Origin: an uncultured Sphingomonadales bacterium
GTDB lineage: Bacteria > Pseudomonadota > Alphaproteobacteria > Sphingomonadales > Sphingomonadaceae
Direction: 5' to 3'
Length of the DNA: 64,000 nt
Assembly: GCA_903839675.1 (NCBI GenBank)
Contig: CAIMDB010000001.1
Span: 101,690-165,689, forward strand
The notes under the pieces were generated by a model. The model had not been told where the DNA came from. It saw nothing but the letters and a program-made list of their open reading frames with translations, and ran no database searches. Below, one piece after another: positions 9,816-21,246 of the stretch (its first letter is position 1; the number at the start of each line of letters is the position of its first letter). The translations under genes were made by a program, and so were the position numbers.

Positions 9816-11072
9816 TTAATCCGCGAACAGCAGGACAGGCGTTTCCAGCAACTTCTTGACCGCCTGCACGAAGCTGGCGGCATCCCAGCCATCGACGACG
9901 CGATGGTCGCAGCTGATCGACAGGTTCATCAGCTTGGCGCGCACGATGTCGTCACCGACGAAGATGGGTCGCTCCACGATCTTGTTGGGGCCGATGATGG
10001 CGACTTCAGGCCGGTTGATGACCGGCGTCGTCGCAATGCCGCCCAAGGGTCCGAGTGATGTGACGGTCAGGGTGGAGCCGGAAAGCTCAGATGATGTCGC
10101 CTTTCCAGTGCGCGCGGCTTCAGCCAGCCGTGTGATCTCGCCAGCGAGCTGCCAGACATTCTTCGTCTGCGCGTCGCGGATGACGGGCACCATTAGCCCT
10201 GCATCGGTCTGCGTCGCCATGCCGAGGTGGACGGCGCCGTGGCGCGTCACGATGCCCGCCTCATCATCATAGCGCGCGTTGATCATGGGAAAGTCGGGCA
10301 GCGCTTTGCAGATCGCGACGATCATCAGCGGCAGAATGGTGAGTTTCGGCCGGTTCCCGCGATTGCCATTGAGGTCTCCTCGCATGGCTTCCAGCGCGGT
10401 CACATCGATCTCTTCAACATAGGTGAAGTGCGGAATGTGGCGCTTGGAGGCTGCCATGTTCTCCGCGATCCGACGCCGCATCCCGACGACCTTAATCGCT
10501 TCATCCGGACGCGTGGTGCCTGCCGCACGATAGCCTTGGCCGCCATGATAGGTGAGATACGCGTCGAGGTCCGCATGGCGCACCCGGCCGCCCTCTCTGG
10601 CCTTCACCTGCGACAGATCAACGCCCAATTCCTTCGCCCGCGCCCGCACCGCCGGTGAGGCGAGCGCCTGCGTGGAGGGCTGCGGGACGTTGATCTCGGT
10701 CGCTTCCGGGTGCGGCGCCGGGATGAAGGGCGTCGCAGGCGCCTCCGGCATATGCTGTTCGGGTGTGGCTTCAAGATCTGTGCCGGACAGGACGTCGGTT
10801 TGCGGCGCGGCAGGGGTCGCTGCCTCCTCACCCTCGGTTTCAATGACCAGCAGCGTCGATCCGATGGGGATCATATCGCCGACATCGCCCGCGACTTCGA
10901 TCACTGTGCCACTTACGGGCGACTCCATCTCGACGGTGGCCTTATCGGTCATCATGTCGGCCACGCCCTGATCTTCGGACACGGTATCTCCGACCTTCAC
11001 ATGCCAGGCGACAATCTCTGCCTCGGCAATGCCTTCGCCAATGTCGGGCAAGCGGAATTCAAAGCGCGCCAT
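9816..11072 (-). CDS. bkdB: Dihydrolipoamide acyltransferase, E2 of branched-chain 2-oxoacid dehydrogenase
   Basis: 418 residues. E2 transfers the acyl group from E1 to CoA. The lipoyl domain (1-80) carries the lipoylated Lys44 in MMTDKATVEMESP; a Pro/Ala linker follows; the peripheral-subunit-binding domain (about 135-172) reads ASPAVRARAKELGVDLSQV; the catalytic domain ends with DHRVVDG, giving His390 and Asp394. A single lipoyl domain and its place after E1alpha and E1beta fit the branched-chain complex better than pyruvate dehydrogenase. Last gene of the operon, 2 bases after E1beta. No E3 gene is adjacent, so lipoamide dehydrogenase must come from elsewhere. Confidence 0.93.
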   Translation of the reverse strand: MARFEFRLPDIGEGIAEAEIVAWHVKVGDTVSEDQGVADMMTDKATVEMESPVSGTVIEVAGDVGDMIPIGSTLLVIETEGEEAATPAAPQTDVLSGTDLEATPEQHMPEAPATPFIPAPHPEATEINVPQPSTQALASPAVRARAKELGVDLSQVKAREGGRVRHADLDAYLTYHGGQGYRAAGTTRPDEAIKVVGMRRRIAENMAASKRHIPHFTYVEEIDVTALEAMRGDLNGNRGNRPKLTILPLMIVAICKALPDFPMINARYDDEAGIVTRHGAVHLGMATQTDAGLMVPVIRDAQTKNVWQLAGEITRLAEAARTGKATSSELSGSTLTVTSLGPLGGIATTPVINRPEVAIIGPNKIVERPIFVGDDIVRAKLMNLSISCDHRVVDGWDAASFVQAVKKLLETPVLLFAD

Positions 11073-11074
11073 CC

Positions 11075-12102
11075 TCAGTCCTTCATCACTTTTTCAATCG
11101 CCATCCCGATGCGGACGGGGCCGGGAAAATAGGCCCATTCCAGACTATGGGGATAAGGCGTGTCAAACCCGGTCACGCGCTCAATCGGCGCTTCGAGATG
11201 GTAAAAGCAGCGCTCCTGAATTTGCGCGGCAAGCTCCGCGCCAAAGCCGGAGGTGCGCGTCGCTTCATGGATGATGACGCAGCGGCCCGTCTTCTTCACA
11301 GATGCCTCGATGGTCTCGATATCAAGCGGCACGAGCGTGCGCAGATCGATGACGTCGGCATCAACGCCCAGTTCCTCAATCGCGGCGAGGCCGACATGCA
11401 CCATCGTGCCGTAGGTGATGACGGTCAGGTCCTGCCCCTCGCGCACCAGCGCGGCCTTGCCGAGCGGAATGGTGTAATGGCCTTCCGGAACCTCGCTAGC
11501 GGGGTGCTTGGCCCAAGGCTGGACGGGGCGGTCATAATGGCCATCGAACGGGCCGTTATAGATGCGCTTGGGTTCAAAGAAGAGGACGGGGTCATTGTCT
11601 TCAATCGCGGCCAGCAGCAGCCCCTTGGCGTCATAGGGCGTCGATGGGATGACGGTTTTCAGGCCCGACACATGGGTGAAGATGCTTTCGGGGGATTGGC
11701 TGTGCGTCTGCCCGCCAAAGATGCCGCCTCCAAAGGGGGAGCGTACCGTGATTGGCATGTGCCATTGCCCGGCCGAACGATACCGGATGCGCGCGGCTTC
11801 TGACACAAGCTGGTCGAGCGCGGGGTAGATGTAATCGGCAAACTGGATTTCGGGGATGGGGCGCAGACCATAAGCCGCCATGCCGACCGCGACGCCGATG
11901 ATACCGCATTCGGTGATGGGCGTGTCAAAGCTGCGCGTCTTGCCGAATTTCTGTTGCAGCCCTGCGGTCGCGCGGAAGACTCCGCCGAAAAAGCCGACAT
12001 CTTCGCCGAAGACGACGACGTCCGCATCGCGCGTCATGGCGACGTCCATCGCGCTGTTGATCGCCTCGATCATGTTCATGCGGCGGGAGGGGGTGTCCGA
12101 CA

Positions 12103-12103
<1 letters not shown>
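11075..12103 (-). CDS. bkdA2: 2-oxoisovalerate dehydrogenase E1 beta subunit
   Basis: 342 residues from the ATG at 12103, which overlaps the E1alpha stop as TGATG and yields the family-typical N-terminus (MSDTPSRRMNMIEAINSAMD). An upstream ATG at 12133 would extend it into E1alpha and is less likely. E1beta completes the thiamine-diphosphate active site. Visible motifs are VFGEDVGFFGGVFRAT, ITECGIIGVAVGMAAYGLRP and the C-terminal IHEATRTSGFGAELAA. Acts in degradation of Val, Leu and Ile. Confidence 0.95.
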
Positions 12104-13429
<1,326 letters not shown>

Positions 13430-13481
13430 GAGTGGTGTTGAAGCCCTTTCAGTCCGGCAGCTTTGTGCTTAGGCTGGGGTC

Positions 13482-14186
13482 ATGATCCGAACCTTCCTTG
13501 CGGCGCTGCTGATCGCCCTTCCGTCAGCTGCCCTTGCGCAGGCGAATAGTTGTGTCGTGCCGGATGCCCTGCCGGAGCTTAGGGTGGAAACGCCACCGCC
13601 CGGCCAAATCCGCAAGGTGCCGGTGACGGGCTATCTTCTGTCACTCTCCTGGTCCCCGCAATATTGCCGCGACAAGCAGGGCAATCCGGCGGATGCCAGC
13701 CAGTGCGGAAAGGATGCGCGCTTCGGGTTCATCCTGCACGGTCTTTGGCCTGAAGGGGATCAACAGGTAGACCCGGCCTGGTGCGGAGAGGCCAAGCCGC
13801 TCGACGCGGGGCTCATCAAGCAGCATTTCTGCATGACGCCGTCCGCCCGCCTGTTGCAGCATGAATGGGCCAAGCATGGCACCTGTATGGCCGACAAGCC
13901 GGAGAAGTATTTCCGCGCGGCCTCCATCCTTTACCGCGCGGTGCGCTTTCCGGAAATGGATGCGCTGTCCAGACGGGGCGTGACAGCGGGGGGCTTCGCG
14001 GCTGAATTTGCGCGGATCAACCGCGGCATGTCGCCCGCCATGGTCCGCATTATGACCACGCCCGGAAACTGGCTGAAGGAAGTGCGCGTCTGCATGGACA
14101 CAGCGTTTAAGCCCCGCCCCTGCCCGCGCGGAGAGCCCACCGCCCCGCCCAAACGCCGCCTCAACATCTGGCGGGATGAACGGTAG
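13482..14186 (+). CDS. Ribonuclease T2 family protein
   Basis: 234 residues with a signal peptide ending SAALAQA, so periplasmic or secreted. T2 enzymes cut single-stranded RNA. Both active-site blocks are intact: FILHGLWPEG with His86, and QHEWAKHGTC with His127, Glu128 and Lys131/His132. Several Cys residues suit an oxidising compartment. Divergent from the bkd operon and convergent with the DUF4112 gene; no operon partners. Probably RNA scavenging. Confidence 0.94.
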   Translation: MIRTFLAALLIALPSAALAQANSCVVPDALPELRVETPPPGQIRKVPVTGYLLSLSWSPQYCRDKQGNPADASQCGKDARFGFILHGLWPEGDQQVDPAWCGEAKPLDAGLIKQHFCMTPSARLLQHEWAKHGTCMADKPEKYFRAASILYRAVRFPEMDALSRRGVTAGGFAAEFARINRGMSPAMVRIMTTPGNWLKEVRVCMDTAFKPRPCPRGEPTAPPKRRLNIWRDER

Positions 14187-14189
14187 GAG

Positions 14190-14600
14190 CTATAGGTCGA
14201 TTACCGCTGTCGCCGGATGATGCTTATCCAGATGCTTTTTGATGAGCTTCAAATTGCGGGTATTGGACCGGAAGAAGAAATCGGGGATGGCGCCGACCAA
14301 GGGGATGACGCCCAGCAGCGCGTCAAAGCCGATATTGCCGGCCATCCGCACCATGGTCGTTTTGGACATGCCGAGGTTGCGGGCCTCCCAGGCGAGGTAG
14401 CTTCCCATCACAGCGGCGACGATTGTGCCGCCGGGCAGGAAATCCAGAAGGACGTCCATGCCGACGCGCTTGTTTGTGCCGGGGATGACGAACAGCCCTT
14501 CGAGCAGCTTTTCCAGTCCTTCAATGCGCCGCCGCACGGCTGCCGGGTGGCGACCTGCAAAGTCGGAAGGGTCAATCTTCATCTTGCGCGCGGGGGCCAT
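14190..14600 (-). CDS. DUF4112 domain-containing membrane protein
   Basis: 136 residues from the ATG at 14600, which has AAAGGAG about 7 bases upstream; a TTG two codons earlier is less likely. The RRIEGLEKLLEGLFVIPGT opening, the hydrophobic segment VLLDFLPGGTIVAAVMGSYLAW and the segment FDALLGVIPLVGAIPDFFF match the DUF4112 pattern of a small two-pass membrane protein. Function is unknown in the family. It ends 3 bases from the RNase T2 stop, in convergent orientation. Confidence 0.88.
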   Translation of the reverse strand: MAPARKMKIDPSDFAGRHPAAVRRRIEGLEKLLEGLFVIPGTNKRVGMDVLLDFLPGGTIVAAVMGSYLAWEARNLGMSKTTMVRMAGNIGFDALLGVIPLVGAIPDFFFRSNTRNLKLIKKHLDKHHPATAVIDL

Positions 14601-14645
14601 CGGCAACTCCTTTGCTCATCAATATAGGCAGACGCCGCGCTGTTA

Positions 14646-16082
14646 CTAGTTCTTCGCCCGTTCCAGTCGGTTGAGCGGGTGAATGGCGACACCATTTTCG
14701 GCAAAGCCCAGCAGGCGCTGCGCGACGAGTGACCAGCGCAGCGGTGTGGCAATCGGAATATAGAGCTGATCATCGGCCAGCGACTGGTCTGCCTCCGCAA
14801 TCAGGCGGGGGCGCTCTTCAGGCTTGGCGCGGCGCATGATGGAAAGAGTGCTTGTCACCGTCTGGCTGCACAGCGGCAGGCCGGGGCAGCGGAAGCGGCC
14901 GAGATACCAGGTCGCGACTGAAACTGGGGCGACAGCGTCAATCAAGCGCAGGTCGACCGCTTCATTCCGTCCAACGTGCACGGCGCGCACGCCAATCTGC
15001 CGCCAGTCCGCTGCAAGTTGCGCAAAAAGCAGACGTCCGCCCGGGCCATCTGGCAGAGCAACGCGCAAAGTGATGGCGGACGTGCCGATCAGGCGGCGGG
15101 CGCGGTCCAGACGCGCGGGCCGATCGAGCGTGGCCCAGTCCGGTACGGCCTGTATGAAGGTGCCGATGGGGGATGGCAGCATGCTCTCTGTCGCGCGCCA
15201 GCCCGGAACAGCATAACGTTGCACAAAGGCCGTGCGGTTGATCGCCATGGCAAGCGCGCGCCGGACGTCCCGGTCCGCAATGGGGCCATCGGCCCGCGCG
15301 GGCACAAGACCCAATAGGCCGGGCACGGCATCGCGGCGGATCTCGCGCGGGTTGACCTCGCTCGCCAGCGCCAGAGGGTAGGAATTGAAGGTGCCCCCCA
15401 GCACCAGATCTGCATCGCCTGCAGCAAATCGGGCGACGGCCATCGCGGCCTCTTCGCCACGCACCCGGCGCTCCATGCGCTGCAGAGCATCCTCGTCCAT
15501 GTCTTCGGCGGTGTCGGGCAAGATCGGCCGAAGCACGACCGAGTGGGGCAGGGGGCGATAGATACGATAGGGGCCGGTGCCGCGTCCTTTTCGCAGTACG
15601 GCCATTTCCGGTTGGGCCAGCAACTTCAGCAAATTGCCATGTGGTTCTGAGAGGCGGACTTCCAGCACCGTGTCGGTCATGGCGAGGATTTCTGTCACCG
15701 GCCCAAACATCGGCTTCAAAGCATTACGGCTTTGCGGGGAGAGCGAGGCGCGCAAGGTCTTGGCGACTTGGGCCGCTGTTACCTCTGTTCCGTCTGACCA
15801 TTTGGCGCGGCGCAGGCGGAAGATGTAGCTCAACCCGTCATCCGTAACGATCCAGCGTTCGGCAAGCGCGGGTTCAATCTGTCCTTGCGCATCGAACTGG
15901 ACGAGGCCCTGCATCAGCGCGCCGGTCATCACAGCGGCAGGGGCATCCAGCACCTGTGTATTGGGGTCCGCCGCGCGCGCTATACCGCCGATGACGCTGA
16001 TGGAAATGTCGGCATCCTCAGCCTGCCCACAGCCGGCAAGCGCTGCCAGCAGGAAGAGGGAAGAGGCCAGTTGTTTCAGCAT
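14646..16082 (-). CDS. ABC transporter substrate-binding lipoprotein (peptide/oligopeptide type)
   Basis: 478 residues. A lipoprotein signal peptide ends LLAALAGC, with Cys18 as the lipid-attached residue. The body follows the SBP family 5 (DppA/OppA-like) plan: LVQFDAQGQIEPALAERWIVTDDGLSYIFRLRRAKWSDG near 75-110, and VRRALAMAINRTAFVQRY near 268. No permease or ATPase gene is next to it, so it is an orphan binding protein here; its ligand is unknown. Upstream are tRNA-Leu and ihfB. Confidence 0.88.
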   Translation of the reverse strand: MLKQLASSLFLLAALAGCGQAEDADISISVIGGIARAADPNTQVLDAPAAVMTGALMQGLVQFDAQGQIEPALAERWIVTDDGLSYIFRLRRAKWSDGTEVTAAQVAKTLRASLSPQSRNALKPMFGPVTEILAMTDTVLEVRLSEPHGNLLKLLAQPEMAVLRKGRGTGPYRIYRPLPHSVVLRPILPDTAEDMDEDALQRMERRVRGEEAAMAVARFAAGDADLVLGGTFNSYPLALASEVNPREIRRDAVPGLLGLVPARADGPIADRDVRRALAMAINRTAFVQRYAVPGWRATESMLPSPIGTFIQAVPDWATLDRPARLDRARRLIGTSAITLRVALPDGPGGRLLFAQLAADWRQIGVRAVHVGRNEAVDLRLIDAVAPVSVATWYLGRFRCPGLPLCSQTVTSTLSIMRRAKPEERPRLIAEADQSLADDQLYIPIATPLRWSLVAQRLLGFAENGVAIHPLNRLERAKN

Positions 16083-16132
16083 ATTGCCCTGATAGCGCGC
16101 CTTGCCGGCAAGGTCACGCGCCGGCGAAAAAG

Positions 16133-16218
16133 TGGTGCGGACGGCGGGACTCGAACCCGCACTTCCAGGGGAAAGCAGATTTTAAGTCTGCTGCGTCTAC
16201 CGGTTTCGCCACGTCCGC
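16133..16218 (-). tRNA. tRNA-Leu (anticodon UAA)
   Basis: 86 bases including an encoded CCA. On the minus strand the acceptor GCGGACG pairs with the 3' end; the anticodon stem GCAGA/TCTGC holds loop CTTAAAA, giving anticodon UAA. A long variable arm and the GGTTCGAGTC T-loop confirm a class II leucine tRNA. It lies between ihfB and the substrate-binding protein gene. Confidence 0.96.
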
Positions 16219-16281
16219 ACGGGCGCGACATCGGCGACGAAAGCGCTGCCGTCAAGCAACAAAGGACTGGAAAGCGCCTGC

Positions 16282-16560
16282 TCAGACGTTGAGCTTGGCG
16301 CGCATTTCCTTACCGGGCTTGAAATAGGGCACCTTCTTCGATGGAATGTCCACAGAAGCCCCCGTGCGCGGGTTGCGGCCCTGACGGGCCTCTCGGCCGC
16401 GTGTCGAAAAGGCGCCAAAACCGCGAAGCTCCACGCGACCACCGTCGGCAAGCTGCTTCGTGATTTCATCGAAAAAGATAGTTACAATAGTGTCAATTTC
16501 CCGGTGGGACAGTCCGGGATTTTCTTGCGCCAGTACATCCACCAGCTCGGAACGTATCAT
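16282..16560 (-). CDS. ihfB: Integration host factor subunit beta
   Basis: 92 residues from ATG 16560 (MIRSELVDVLAQ), the family-typical start, preceded by a GGGGG stretch; ATG 16566 would add two residues. IHF bends DNA in replication, recombination and transcription. The DNA-binding beta-arm is GRNPRTGASVDIPSKK and the family core RGFGAFSTR is intact. The order cmk-rpsA-ihfB is conserved in proteobacteria and supports the beta rather than the alpha or HU assignment. Confidence 0.95.
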   Translation of the reverse strand: MIRSELVDVLAQENPGLSHREIDTIVTIFFDEITKQLADGGRVELRGFGAFSTRGREARQGRNPRTGASVDIPSKKVPYFKPGKEMRAKLNV

Positions 16561-16788
16561 ACTCATACCCCCATGCTGTTGCACGTGTCTGCTTATGCTC
16601 TTCCCCGCGAAGACCATAGCCCGTCGTTACGCATATCCCCGAGATCAGCAGGATATTTGACGGAAGCAACAGCTGTCGCGATAATTACTACCATTACGGT
16701 AACAAGTGCAAGTAATAATATCTTAACGCTAGGGTTAACGTTTTTTAACTAAGCCACTGATCCAGATGGATTTTTCCAAGTCTGATAC

Positions 16789-16830
16789 GAATAGGGCCCG
16801 CTGCACGCAACGGTGCAACGGACCCTATTC
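16789..16830 (-). terminator. Long stem-loop downstream of rpsA
   Basis: GAATAGGG and CCCTATTC form the outer stem and CCG/CGG and TGCAC/GTGCA continue it with small mismatches. It begins 19 bases beyond the rpsA stop. No T run follows directly, so termination or mRNA stabilisation are both possible. Confidence 0.55.
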
Positions 16831-16848
16831 GGTTGAATTGGTGTTAAC

Positions 16849-18561
16849 TTACTTCTTGCCGTCGCGCGCCTTGAGCGCTTCGCCAAGGATGTCGCCAAGC
16901 GACGCACCCGAATCGGACGAGCCGTACTGGGCAACCGCCTGCTTCTCTTCGGCGATCTGCATCGCCTTGACGGAGAAGGTTGGGTTCTTCGAACGGTCGA
17001 AGCCGGTTACCATCGCGTCGAACTTCTGGCCGACCTGGAAGCGGTCTGGGCGCTGTTCGTCGCGATCGCGGCCAAGATCGGCACGCTTGATGAAGCCAAT
17101 GGCCCCATCATCGCCCACCTGCACGTCGAGCCCGCCGTCCTTGATCGCAATGACCGTGACAGTGGTGACAGCGTTCTTGGCGAGGCCGGAAGGTCCGCTG
17201 CCGCCGGTGGCAACCGAAGCACCGCCCTTTTCGACCTGCTTGATGCCAAGCGAGATGCGTTCCTTTTCGACGTCCACGTCAAGCACGATCGCCTTAACGG
17301 TGTCGCCCTTGTTGTGCAGCGCCAGAGCTTCTTCGCCCGACACGCCCCAGGCGATGTCCGACATGTGGACCATGCCATCGACGTCGCCGTCGAGGCCAAT
17401 GAACAGACCGAATTCGGTCGCGTTCTTGACTTCGCCTTCGACGGTCGAGCCAACCGGGTGAACAGCGCTGAACGCTTCCCACGGGTTGGACGCAGCCTGC
17501 TTGAGGCCCAGCGAAATGCGACGCTTTTCTTCGTCGACTTCGAGGACGATGACATCGACTTCCTGGCTGGTCGAAACGATCTTGCCGGGGTGGACGTTCT
17601 TCTTGGTCCAGCTCATTTCCGATACGTGGACAAGGCCTTCGATACCGGCTTCGAGTTCAACGAACGCACCATATTCGGTGATGTTCGTGACGCGGCCCGT
17701 CAGCTTGGCGCCAACCGGATACTTGGCAGCGACAGCTTCCCATGGATCGCTCTCGAGCTGCTTCATGCCGAGCGAGATGCGCTGCGTGTCCTTGTTGATG
17801 CGGATGATCTGCACCTTCACGGTGTCACCGATGTTGATGACTTCCGAAGGATGATTGACGCGCTTGTAGCTGATGTCGGTGACATGCAGCAGGCCGTCAA
17901 TGCCGCCGAGATCAACGAACGCACCGTAATCGGTGATGTTCTTGACGACGCCTTCAATAACCTGGCCTTCAGCAAGGTTCAGGATCAGGCCCGAACGTGC
18001 TTCTGCGCGGCTTTCTTCAAGGATGGCGCGACGCGACACAACGATGTTGCCACGCTTACGGTCCATCTTGAGGATCTGGAAGGGCTGCGGAATGTCCATG
18101 AGCGGAGTGACATCGCGCACGGGGCGGATATCGACCTGCGAACCGGGAAGGAAGGCCACAGCGCCGCCGAGGTCGACTGTGAAGCCGCCCTTAACGCGGC
18201 CGAAGATGACGCCTTCAACGCGGGTGGACTTGCCGAATTCAGCTTCGAGAGCATCCCAGGCGGCTTCGCGGCGTGCGCGGTCGCGCGACAGCACGGCTTC
18301 ACCCTGGGCGTTTTCGACGCGGTCGACATAAACTTCGACTTCATCACCAACAGCGAGTTCAGCCTTCTGGCCGGGGGCTGCGAATTCGCGAAGCGCGACG
18401 CGGCCTTCCGACTTCAGGCCAACGTCGATGACGGCCATGTCGTTTTCAATTGCGGTGACGATGCCCTTGACGACGCGGCCGTCGAGGCTTTCGGCATCGC
18501 CGAGTGATTCTGAGAGGAGAGCCGCGAAATCATCGCGGGTCGGGTTGGCGGAAGTTGCCAT
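16849..18561 (-). CDS. rpsA: 30S ribosomal protein S1
   Basis: 570 residues, the usual length for six S1 (OB-fold) repeats. S1 helps the 30S subunit bind and unfold mRNA. Repeats are visible as VEGVIFGRVKGGFTVDLGG, IEGVVKNITDYGAFVDLGG, LTGRVTNITEYGAFVELEA and VEGEVKNATEFGLFIGLDG, each followed by a VKVxxxxID-type strand and RISLGxKQ. Sits between cmk and ihfB. Confidence 0.98.
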   Translation of the reverse strand: MATSANPTRDDFAALLSESLGDAESLDGRVVKGIVTAIENDMAVIDVGLKSEGRVALREFAAPGQKAELAVGDEVEVYVDRVENAQGEAVLSRDRARREAAWDALEAEFGKSTRVEGVIFGRVKGGFTVDLGGAVAFLPGSQVDIRPVRDVTPLMDIPQPFQILKMDRKRGNIVVSRRAILEESRAEARSGLILNLAEGQVIEGVVKNITDYGAFVDLGGIDGLLHVTDISYKRVNHPSEVINIGDTVKVQIIRINKDTQRISLGMKQLESDPWEAVAAKYPVGAKLTGRVTNITEYGAFVELEAGIEGLVHVSEMSWTKKNVHPGKIVSTSQEVDVIVLEVDEEKRRISLGLKQAASNPWEAFSAVHPVGSTVEGEVKNATEFGLFIGLDGDVDGMVHMSDIAWGVSGEEALALHNKGDTVKAIVLDVDVEKERISLGIKQVEKGGASVATGGSGPSGLAKNAVTTVTVIAIKDGGLDVQVGDDGAIGFIKRADLGRDRDEQRPDRFQVGQKFDAMVTGFDRSKNPTFSVKAMQIAEEKQAVAQYGSSDSGASLGDILGEALKARDGKK

Positions 18562-18713
18562 TGCTAGAGTATTCCAATCATGTTTGTTTTCCGGCCAAGC
18601 GGTTGTTTCCGCTGGTCTTTTGGCCAGACTGCCGCACAGACCCCATGCCGGTGCAGCATCCTTTGGACAACAGATCGCAGAGGTCGAAAAAGGGGAGAAA
18701 GCGTTTTAGCTGC

Positions 18714-19325
18714 TCAGCGCCGAATCCGGGCCTCCACGAGCGCAATCGCCCGCTGGACGGCCGCGCCTATAGTCATATCGGTGGTATCTAGCAAGTCTGC
18801 GTCGTCTGCCTGCCGCAGTGGCGCGGCACTTCGCCCTGAGTCGCGGGCATCGCGCGCTTCGATGTCGGCAAGGATCGCATCATAGTCGGTCAGGGCATCT
18901 TCACGGTGCCGCCGCTGCGCCCGAACTTCAGTGGAGGCGGTGACGAACAGCTTGGCATCGGCGTCCGGCGCAATGACGGTGCCGATATCGCGTCCATCCA
19001 GCACTGCGCCGCCCGGCTGGCGGGCAAAAGCCTGTTGATACTCAAGCAAGGCCGCCCGCACGGCTGGATGGCGCGACACGCGGGAGGCAAGCGCCCCTGC
19101 GACTTCGGTGCGGAGTTCGGGGTCTGTCAGAAGCGTCTCGTCAATCCGGCAACCGGCGACGGCATCGGCCTCTACATCCGGGTCCCGTCCGGCGCGCGCT
19201 GTCGCCACACCCACGGCGCGGTAGAGCAGGCCGGTGTCCAGGTGGGGCAGATCATAATGCACGGCCAAGGCGCGGGCGATGGTGCCCTTGCCGGAAGCCG
19301 CAGGTCCGTCGACCGCGATAATCAT
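18714..19325 (-). CDS. cmk: (d)CMP kinase
   Basis: 203 residues. Phosphorylates CMP and dCMP. The P-loop is [11 protein letters not shown] at 5-15, the substrate region includes [13 protein letters not shown], and the arginine-rich lid reads VRAQRRHRE. Its ATG overlaps the aroA stop by 4 bases, so translation is coupled; rpsA follows after about 150 bases. The aroA-cmk-rpsA order is conserved. Confidence 0.97.
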   Translation of the reverse strand: MIIAVDGPAASGKGTIARALAVHYDLPHLDTGLLYRAVGVATARAGRDPDVEADAVAGCRIDETLLTDPELRTEVAGALASRVSRHPAVRAALLEYQQAFARQPGGAVLDGRDIGTVIAPDADAKLFVTASTEVRAQRRHREDALTDYDAILADIEARDARDSGRSAAPLRQADDADLLDTTDMTIGAAVQRAIALVEARIRR

Positions 19326-20665
19326 CGGGCGGCGAGGCTTTCCAGCATCGCTTCAAAGATGGGGAAGCTGGTCGCGACAGGGCTCATGTCATCAATGGTG
19401 ACCGGCGCTGCCGAGACCAGCCCTGCAATGGCAAAGCTCATCGCGATGCGGTGATCCAGTTCCGCCGCAATGGTCGCGCCACCGGCGAGTGCCGCGCCGC
19501 CAGAACCATGGACGATCAGGCCGTCCTCCAACTCTTCAACCCTCACACCAATCGCGGACAGCCCCTTGGCCATGACGCTGATGCGGTCTGATTCCTTGAC
19601 GCGCAGTTCGTCGAGACCACGGAACACGCTCTTGCCTTCAGCCAAGGCCGCGGCGACGAACAGGATGGGGAATTCGTCAACCATGCTCGGCACGATGTCG
19701 GGCGAGGTCTCAATGCCCTTCAACGCGGAATGCTTCACGATCAGGTCGGCGACGGGCTCTCCACCGACGACGCGTTCGTCAACCAAAGTGATGTCGCCGC
19801 CCATTGCCTGAAGCACTTCAATGAGCCCTGCACGCGTCGGGTTGATGCCGACATTGTCGATGCGGACTTCGGAGCCGGGCACGAGAAGCGCCGCCACCAT
19901 CGGGAACGCAGCGGAGGACGGATCACCCGGCACGACGACATGCTGCGGCGTCAGTTCCGCCTCACCATGGATGGAGATGACGCGTGCGCCATCGGCATCG
20001 GTGGAGATGTCCAGCTTCGCGCCGAAACCGGCCAGCATCCGCTCACTATGATCCCGCGTCGGCACCGGTTCGATGACGGTCGTGATCCCCGGCGTGTTGA
20101 GCCCGGCGAGCAAGATGGCCGACTTCACCTGTGCCGACGCCATAGGCAGGCGGTAGGTGATCGGCACAGCAGGGCAGGCCCCGCGCACCATGATCGGCAG
20201 ATATTGGTTGCCCTTTTCCCCCGGCGAGCAGGTGAACACCGCGCCCATCGTGCCCAAGGGATCGGTCACCCGCGCCATTGGGCGTTTGGAAAGCGAGGCA
20301 TCGCCCGTGAAGGTCGCCGTGATGGCATGGCTGGCGACCAGACCCATGAGCAGCCGGGTCGAGGTGCCGGAATTGCCCATGTCGAGCGCTGATTCGGGTT
20401 GCAGCAATCCGCCGACACCCACGCCGTGCACGCGCCACACGCCGTCATCGCCGCGATCAATCGTCGCGCCCATCGCCCGCATGGCCGCCGCCGTGGCGAG
20501 AACGTCTTCGCCTTCCAGCAGGCCTTCAATCACGCTCTCCCCCACGGCGAGGGCTGACAACATCAGCGACCGGTGGGAGATGGATTTGTCACCGGGCACG
20601 CGGACCGTGCCGGAGAGTGGACCGCTCTGTGCGAATGCTTTAGGGGAGGGGGAAGGATGCGCCAT
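19322..20665 (-). CDS. aroA: 3-phosphoshikimate 1-carboxyvinyltransferase (EPSP synthase)
   Basis: 447 residues. Catalyses the sixth step of the shikimate pathway, making EPSP from shikimate-3-phosphate and PEP. Key motifs are [11 protein letters not shown] near residue 24, [14 protein letters not shown] near 96, and RVKESDRI near 355. Ala in the STSTRL-adjacent GNSGTS motif resembles class II-type enzymes of alphaproteobacteria, but sensitivity to inhibitors cannot be told. First gene of the aroA-cmk-rpsA-ihfB run and divergent from the zinc-ribbon gene. Confidence 0.97.
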   Translation of the reverse strand: MAHPSPSPKAFAQSGPLSGTVRVPGDKSISHRSLMLSALAVGESVIEGLLEGEDVLATAAAMRAMGATIDRGDDGVWRVHGVGVGGLLQPESALDMGNSGTSTRLLMGLVASHAITATFTGDASLSKRPMARVTDPLGTMGAVFTCSPGEKGNQYLPIMVRGACPAVPITYRLPMASAQVKSAILLAGLNTPGITTVIEPVPTRDHSERMLAGFGAKLDISTDADGARVISIHGEAELTPQHVVVPGDPSSAAFPMVAALLVPGSEVRIDNVGINPTRAGLIEVLQAMGGDITLVDERVVGGEPVADLIVKHSALKGIETSPDIVPSMVDEFPILFVAAALAEGKSVFRGLDELRVKESDRISVMAKGLSAIGVRVEELEDGLIVHGSGGAALAGGATIAAELDHRIAMSFAIAGLVSAAPVTIDDMSPVATSFPIFEAMLESLAAR

Positions 20666-20775
20666 TTCGCCGGCGTCTTTGACAGCGGCGATCTGCTATG
20701 GCAAGGCGCGCGCCGATTCAGCCGGTGTTTACATTGGCTCAAAGCAATTCTGCTTGATTGAAAGGCTTAAGGCTC

Positions 20776-21093
20776 ATGGTGAAGCCTGAATGGGGCACAA
20801 AACGTACGTGCCCGAAGTGTGCAACGCGTTTTTATGACCTGACCAAGGAAGATCCCATCACCTGCATTTCGTGCAGCTATGCGTGGATCGCCGAACCCGT
20901 TCTGAAGTCGAAGCAGCCGCTTCCGTTTGAAGCTGCGGCCCCTGTCGCGTCGGCCACCCCCGATGCGGATCTCACGGCGGATCTGGATCTGGACGTGGAT
21001 GCCGAAAGCGAACCTTCGGCAGATGACGATGTCGATCTGGGCGGTGATGATGACCTCGGCGTCGACACCGGCGACGTGAACGACGAAAATTGA
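20776..21093 (+). CDS. TIGR02300-family zinc-ribbon protein
   Basis: 105 residues from ATG 20776 (MVKPEWGTKRTCPKCATRFY), the usual family start; an in-frame alternative at 20758 adds six residues. Two CxxC pairs (Cys12/15 and Cys30/33) make a zinc ribbon around FYDLTKEDPITCISC. The C-terminal half is very acidic, with Asp/Glu-rich repeats (DLTADLDLDVDAES). Function is unknown; this small protein is common in alphaproteobacteria, often beside aroA. Divergent from aroA. Confidence 0.9.
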   Translation: MVKPEWGTKRTCPKCATRFYDLTKEDPITCISCSYAWIAEPVLKSKQPLPFEAAAPVASATPDADLTADLDLDVDAESEPSADDDVDLGGDDDLGVDTGDVNDEN

Positions 21094-21157
21094 TCTGATA
21101 CCGGCAACCTTAGGGTTGCAACGGCGGCGCGCCTGACATAAAGGCGCGCCTCCAAAT

Positions 21158-21233
21158 GGGGCCTTAGCTCAGCTGGTAGAGCGCTACACTGGCAGTGTAG
21201 AGGTCAGGGGTTCGACTCCCCTAGGCTCCACCA
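21158..21233 (+). tRNA. tRNA-Ala (anticodon GGC)
   Basis: 76 bases with encoded CCA. Acceptor GGGGCCT pairs with AGGCTCC, giving the G3:U70 wobble that marks alanine tRNAs. Anticodon stem CTACA/TGTAG encloses CTGGCAG, so the anticodon is GGC. D-loop AGCTCAGCTGGTAGAGC and T-loop GGTTCGACTCC are standard. Confidence 0.98.
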
Positions 21234-21246
21234 TTCCCCATTTTAG

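Noticed and set aside
16723..16740. CtrA binding site near rpsA/ihfB
   Set aside because: Spacing between TTAA halves is 8, not 7, so the consensus is not met.
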